A stretch of 9,142 nt of DNA. Origin: Betaproteobacteria bacterium TMED156 (lineage in GTDB: Bacteria > Pseudomonadota > Gammaproteobacteria > Burkholderiales > Burkholderiaceae_A). The stretch is taken from NCBI GenBank assembly GCA_002171155.1, contig NHHF01000109.1:1-9142 (forward strand), written 5' to 3'. The translations under genes were made by a program, and so were the position numbers. Below the pieces are notes generated by a model that saw only the letters and a list, made by a program, of their open reading frames with translations, had not been told where the DNA came from and ran no database searches. Shown here in pieces: positions 5,476-9,142 of the stretch. Position 1 is the first letter of the stretch; every line of letters begins with the position of its first letter.

Positions 5476-8400
5476 TTAGTTTATAAAAGAATGTGATCTA
5501 TTGTTTGAAAAATCTCCATACCTAAGAAAAAGACTGGGAAAGATCAGCAAATTTAAAATTGTTGATGTTATGAGCCCACTAACAATTATACTTGCCATTG
5601 GTCCTTCAATCTCTCTTCCAGGTTCACCACTTCCTAATACCAGAGGAAGTAATCCAAGTCCTGTCACTATTGCGGTCATGAGAATTGAAGGAAGTCTATC
5701 AGAGGCGCCTTTTAAAGCTGTAGAAAAATTCCAAACCATTTTTTCAGTTTCAACTAAATAGTGATAGTGTGATACTAACATTATTGAATTCCTTATAGTT
5801 ATTCCGAAAAGTGTTATGAATCCAACCATTGCACCAATCGAAAGCCAACCGCCATTGATAAATACTGCTAAAACTCCTCCAATAAGACAGAATGGAAGAT
5901 TTAAAAGTACGATTATTAGATTCCGATTAGTTCTCATTGCAAACTTTAGAAGTAAAATCACACCTATGAATGATATTAGGCTAGCCACCAATAACCTTTT
6001 GAAATTTGAACTTGTTTCTATAGAAGTTCCAGATAGAGTTAAATAATTATTTTGAGATAATTTAATATTGTTATCAATTAATTTTCTAATTTTTTGCTCT
6101 AAATTACTAAAATCAATATTTTCAATATCTGCAGTGATAGCCTGAACTCTTTTTCCAGAATTCCTTAAAATTTTTGATCTACCAGTTTCAAGTTCAAGTT
6201 TTGCAACTTCAGATATTTTGAAACTAATACCATCTTTAGAAATAAATCTTAGATTTTTGATCAAATCGATTTTGTTTTGAAAATTATCGTTTATTGAAAT
6301 TCTTATTGGAATTTTTCTTTCACCATCGATTATTTCGGCCACCTCAATACCATGAAAAATTAATCCAAAAATTCTATTAATTTCCTCAGAGTTAAGCCCT
6401 CGTTCTGATATTTTTTGGTCTTTCAGTGATATTTTTAGTTGGGGGGCACTAAGTGGTGAAACAATCTGAACATTACTAAATCCTTTAGTAGATGAAAGTA
6501 GATGCGCAATATTTTTAGCATCTTTATCAATTGTTGTTAAATTAAGACCAACTACTTCAATTACAAAATCTGAAACATAACCTGACACTGTTTCTTCAAT
6601 TCTCTCAGCAAGAAAAGTATTGATACCAAAAACAAATCCTGGAAATGGTATTGAATTTCCTTGATCCGGAATTTTGCTTAAGGAGGCTTTAATTTCATTG
6701 ACAATTATTTCTTGTTTCGACGCAGTTAACGGACCAACCTCAACTTGTATTTCACTATAGTGAGTTCCAAAAGTGTCTGCGCCATTTTCCGCCCTGCCAA
6801 CCCATTGAGTTGTAGATTTAACACCATCAATTTCTCTTATTCTTTTAGTTACAATGTTGCCAACCCTCAACATTTCTTTTGAGGATGTACCAGGTATTGC
6901 TGTCATATGAACAATATAATGCCCCTCTCTTAGTTCTGGAATGAATTCAAATCTAAATAGATTGATAGCGGCTAAGGATGAAATAATAAGAAAAATAACT
7001 ATGCCAATTAATTCTTTAGGAGCTTTTTCAATTTTAATTAATATATGTTTATAATTATTTTTTAACCAAGTTATTGTTGGAGAGTCTTTTATTTTGAGAC
7101 TACTAGTGTTTTTCAAAAGTAAATAGCACAGTGCTGGAGTTATTGTTATTGCAATAAGTAAACTTGATCCAAGTGCATAAATATATGCTAGGCCTAGTGG
7201 TTTAAACAATCTCCCAGTAACATCGGGCAGAAACAATAAAGGGGTAAATACTAATACGACAATTAATGTTGCAATAATGATTGAATGTCTGACTTCAAGT
7301 GATGCCTTTATGATTACTGAAGCTGAAGAAAGAGGATTGGATAAAGTTTTATTTTCTCGAAGTCTTCTGAAAACGTTTTCAGCATCGATTATTGCATCGT
7401 CTACGACCTCACCAAGCGCAATTACTAGTCCTCCTAAAACCATGATGTTTAGAGCAACACCTTGGAAAACTAAAATAATAATAGAGGTAAGTAATGAAAG
7501 AGGAATAGCAATTGCAGAAATTAGTGCAGTTTTAGCGTTATAAAGAAATCCAAAAAGAACTGCAATTACCAAACTAGCTCCTATAAGAATATCTCTTTGC
7601 ACATTCGTAACAGCTTCCTCAATAAAGTTAGCTGGCCTAAAAAGATTTCTGTGTAAAGTGACTCCTTCTCTTTCAAACATTGGCACTAATTCATTTAACT
7701 TTGTTTCCAATGCTAATGTAGTTTTATAAGTATCTGCACCTAATTGACCTTGAGCCATTATAAATACTCCTTGCACACCATTGATTGATGCCACACTTAT
7801 TGCAGGGGCAGGTTGGTCACTTATTGTTGAAATATCACCCAATAGAATTGGCCTAGAGTCAAAAGATTTTACTGCAATAGCTTCTAAATCACTAATAGAT
7901 TGATTTTTGGTTTTAACTGAAGCTTCAATTCGCTGGTTGTTGTTTTCCAAAAATCCAATTGCAGTAATTACTGAGTTTTTTTTTACGGAATCAATTACAT
8001 CTTCGATGCTTATTTTGGAATTGTGGAGAAGTTTAGGAATTATTTCTATTTGTCTGTTTCTCACATCACCACCAAAGATGTGAATATCAGCAACACCAAC
8101 AGTTCCCATTATGCTTGGTCTAATTGAAAGTTCTGCAACCTCTCTAAGATCCATTAAAGACCGTGTTTCAGAAGTAATTCCAAATCCTAATATGGAACTT
8201 GCTGAAGATGTAATGGGAGTTATCTCAGGAGTGTAAACATTTTTAGGAAGATCATTAGAAATTAAAGATAAACGTTCATTAACAAGTTGACGGTTTAAGA
8301 AAATACTGTTTTTATCATCAAAAATTATAGTAACTACAGACAGCCCTGGAGTTGACTGAGATCTTATTGATTTTATGCCCAAAAGACCAACTAAACTTTT

Positions 8401-8610
8401 TTCTATAGGTTTACTTACTAATAACTCAGTCAGTTCAGAAGAAAAGCCAGGGGCTTCGGTTTGAATGACAATTTGAGGAGGGGCAAATTCCGGAAAAATA
8501 TCTAACTTTGCAGTTTGTATTGAATAAATTCCATAAAAAAAGATAGTCAAACCGATTACAAAAATTGTAGATGCATTTTTAACACAAAAGGTTACAACTC
8601 GTTTTAACAA
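5476..8610 (-). CDS. RND efflux permease, heavy-metal-efflux (CzcA/CusA) type
   Basis: The 1044-residue protein is a normal-length RND pump: TM1 at about 12-30, TM2-6 within 338-498, TM7 at about 533-552, and TM8-12 within 872-1030. Two large periplasmic loops separate these groups. It should be the trimeric inner-membrane proton antiporter of a tripartite pump. The heavy-metal subtype is shown by the N-terminal LDIFPEFAPPQIVIQTEAPG, the TM4 sequence ALGEVVDDAIIDAENVFRR with Glu401, Asp404, Asp405 and Asp409, and GITIRNSIMLVSHY with Arg940 in TM10. The CusA methionine relay is not seen: by eye the three positions fall at or beside His568/Met569, near Tyr618, and at Glu672 or 673. Copper/silver export is therefore not supported and the substrate is open. 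The start is TTG 8610: an in-frame TGA lies at 8622-8620, GAGGA sits 6 bases upstream, and no in-frame ATG lies between that stop and the TTG. It begins 2 bases after the adaptor stop. Confidence 0.93.
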   Translation of the reverse strand: MLKRVVTFCVKNASTIFVIGLTIFFYGIYSIQTAKLDIFPEFAPPQIVIQTEAPGFSSELTELLVSKPIEKSLVGLLGIKSIRSQSTPGLSVVTIIFDDKNSIFLNRQLVNERLSLISNDLPKNVYTPEITPITSSASSILGFGITSETRSLMDLREVAELSIRPSIMGTVGVADIHIFGGDVRNRQIEIIPKLLHNSKISIEDVIDSVKKNSVITAIGFLENNNQRIEASVKTKNQSISDLEAIAVKSFDSRPILLGDISTISDQPAPAISVASINGVQGVFIMAQGQLGADTYKTTLALETKLNELVPMFEREGVTLHRNLFRPANFIEEAVTNVQRDILIGASLVIAVLFGFLYNAKTALISAIAIPLSLLTSIIILVFQGVALNIMVLGGLVIALGEVVDDAIIDAENVFRRLRENKTLSNPLSSASVIIKASLEVRHSIIIATLIVVLVFTPLLFLPDVTGRLFKPLGLAYIYALGSSLLIAITITPALCYLLLKNTSSLKIKDSPTITWLKNNYKHILIKIEKAPKELIGIVIFLIISSLAAINLFRFEFIPELREGHYIVHMTAIPGTSSKEMLRVGNIVTKRIREIDGVKSTTQWVGRAENGADTFGTHYSEIQVEVGPLTASKQEIIVNEIKASLSKIPDQGNSIPFPGFVFGINTFLAERIEETVSGYVSDFVIEVVGLNLTTIDKDAKNIAHLLSSTKGFSNVQIVSPLSAPQLKISLKDQKISERGLNSEEINRIFGLIFHGIEVAEIIDGERKIPIRISINDNFQNKIDLIKNLRFISKDGISFKISEVAKLELETGRSKILRNSGKRVQAITADIENIDFSNLEQKIRKLIDNNIKLSQNNYLTLSGTSIETSSNFKRLLVASLISFIGVILLLKFAMRTNRNLIIVLLNLPFCLIGGVLAVFINGGWLSIGAMVGFITLFGITIRNSIMLVSHYHYLVETEKMVWNFSTALKGASDRLPSILMTAIVTGLGLLPLVLGSGEPGREIEGPMASIIVSGLITSTILNLLIFPSLFLRYGDFSNNRSHSFIN

Positions 8611-8612
8611 TT

Positions 8613-9142
8613 TTAATCCTCATTTTCATTTTTGATTTGATGTCTCAACTCTTCGGAGAGTAATGTTTGAGCACCTATTGTTACTACGAGTTGATAAGGT
8701 TTTATTTTTGTAGAAAAAATGCCATTTTTGTTTGAGTAATTTGTTTTTATTAAAATCCTTTCAAAATAGTTTTTATCATTTTTAACATATACCCAAGATT
8801 CACCTGCAAATCTTACAAATGCATTTTCAGGAATCAGAACTCCGGGAATTTTATCTTTGCTAATGGCCTCAACAACAACAGAGGAAGATGTTGCAAGATT
8901 CAATGTATTTGATTTTAAAAGCCAAGTTTCTCCAGTTTCACCTCTAAGCCCAACACCAGAAGGACCAAGTAAAGTAGCTTTAAATTTAACACTTTGGTCT
9001 AAACCTGACGGGTAAACAAACCAAGAGTATTTATTTATATTAGAGCTTGAAGGAATCGAAACTCGAACAATATCAGATTTTCCATTGACTACTTCGTATA
9101 AAAGACCACTTTTTTTGCCCAATCCATTGGATAATTTGTTAG
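8613..9142 (-). CDS. RND efflux adaptor (HlyD/CzcB-type membrane fusion protein), C-terminal part
   Basis: The minus-strand frame is open to the right edge (reading NKLSNG before the TTG at 9122), so this is the last 175 or so residues of a longer protein, truncated by the window; the TTG is internal. The visible part is beta-rich, consistent with the barrel and membrane-proximal domains of periplasmic adaptors. It includes the typical PGVLIPENAFVRFAGESWVYV strand pair and, near the end, LVVTIGAQTLLSEELRHQ, matching the usual G-x-x-V-V-x-x-G-A-x-x-L-x-S-E ending of this family. Adaptors join the inner-membrane pump to an outer-membrane channel. Two bases separate its TAA from the pump's TTG, so the two are coupled. 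No metal-binding His or Met cluster is visible in this part; the lipoyl and hairpin domains lie outside the window. Confidence 0.88.
   Translation of the reverse strand, partial: NKLSNGLGKKSGLLYEVVNGKSDIVRVSIPSSSNINKYSWFVYPSGLDQSVKFKATLLGPSGVGLRGETGETWLLKSNTLNLATSSSVVVEAISKDKIPGVLIPENAFVRFAGESWVYVKNDKNYFERILIKTNYSNKNGIFSTKIKPYQLVVTIGAQTLLSEELRHQIKNENED
8617..8621 (-). promoter_or_regulatory. Ribosome binding site deciding the TTG start of the RND pump
   Basis: GAGGA on the minus strand lies 6 bases before TTG 8610, inside the last codons of the adaptor gene. This is the clearest Shine-Dalgarno in the window. With the in-frame stop just upstream, it leaves TTG as the only sensible start. Confidence 0.75.

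Noticed and set aside
5501..7543. Three plus-strand open frames (5501-5761, 5816-6046, 7277-7543) opposite the RND pump
   Set aside because: They lie antisense to well-conserved pump helices, with no ribosome binding site context or recognisable domain.

Overview
The window is compact, AT-rich bacterial DNA. Seven protein genes are complete and two run off the edges. There are no RNA genes, mobile elements or CRISPR arrays that I can see. The longest gap between genes is 164 bases. The M23 peptidase / one-TM coiled-coil protein / bactofilin cluster, the FcbT-type TRAP permeases and the heavy-metal-type RND pump together suggest a low-GC, probably marine, gammaproteobacterium. This placement is an inference from gene content and is not certain.

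Positions 1-3176, plus strand: a transport operon read in from outside the window. It holds the end of a TRAP small permease (DctQ), the complete TRAP large permease (DctM), an amidase-signature protein, and a 52-residue membrane protein that has not been named. The genes overlap by 8 bases, then are separated by 6 bases, then overlap by 4 (ATGA), so they are probably translationally coupled. The amidase keeps the fold-defining sequence of its family, but the residues expected at the catalytic lysine and the nucleophilic serine are Ser79 and Thr172. It is probably a pseudo-enzyme or one with altered chemistry, and this is the most interesting observation here.

Positions 3195-5475, minus strand: a cell-envelope operon. 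In transcription order it has a membrane-anchored M23 peptidoglycan endopeptidase with all zinc-site residues intact, a single-pass coiled-coil inner-membrane protein, and a bactofilin. A good sigma70-like promoter (TTGACG, 17-base spacer, CATACT) lies at 5420-5448, upstream of the peptidase. Three alternating AGTAT/ATACT half-sites overlap its -10 and start region. The operon converges on the transport operon, with only 18 bases between the two final stop codons and no clear hairpin terminator.

Positions 5476-9142, minus strand: an efflux operon. The end of a membrane fusion (adaptor) protein is followed after 2 bases by a complete 1044-residue RND permease of the heavy-metal-efflux type. 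The pump's TM4 carries a dense acidic signature, and the CusA copper-relay methionines are not visible. No outer-membrane channel gene falls inside the window.

Three of the seven visible starts are not ATG (GTG for DctM, TTG for the amidase and TTG for the RND pump). Each is supported by an upstream in-frame stop, a ribosome binding site or family N-terminal similarity.
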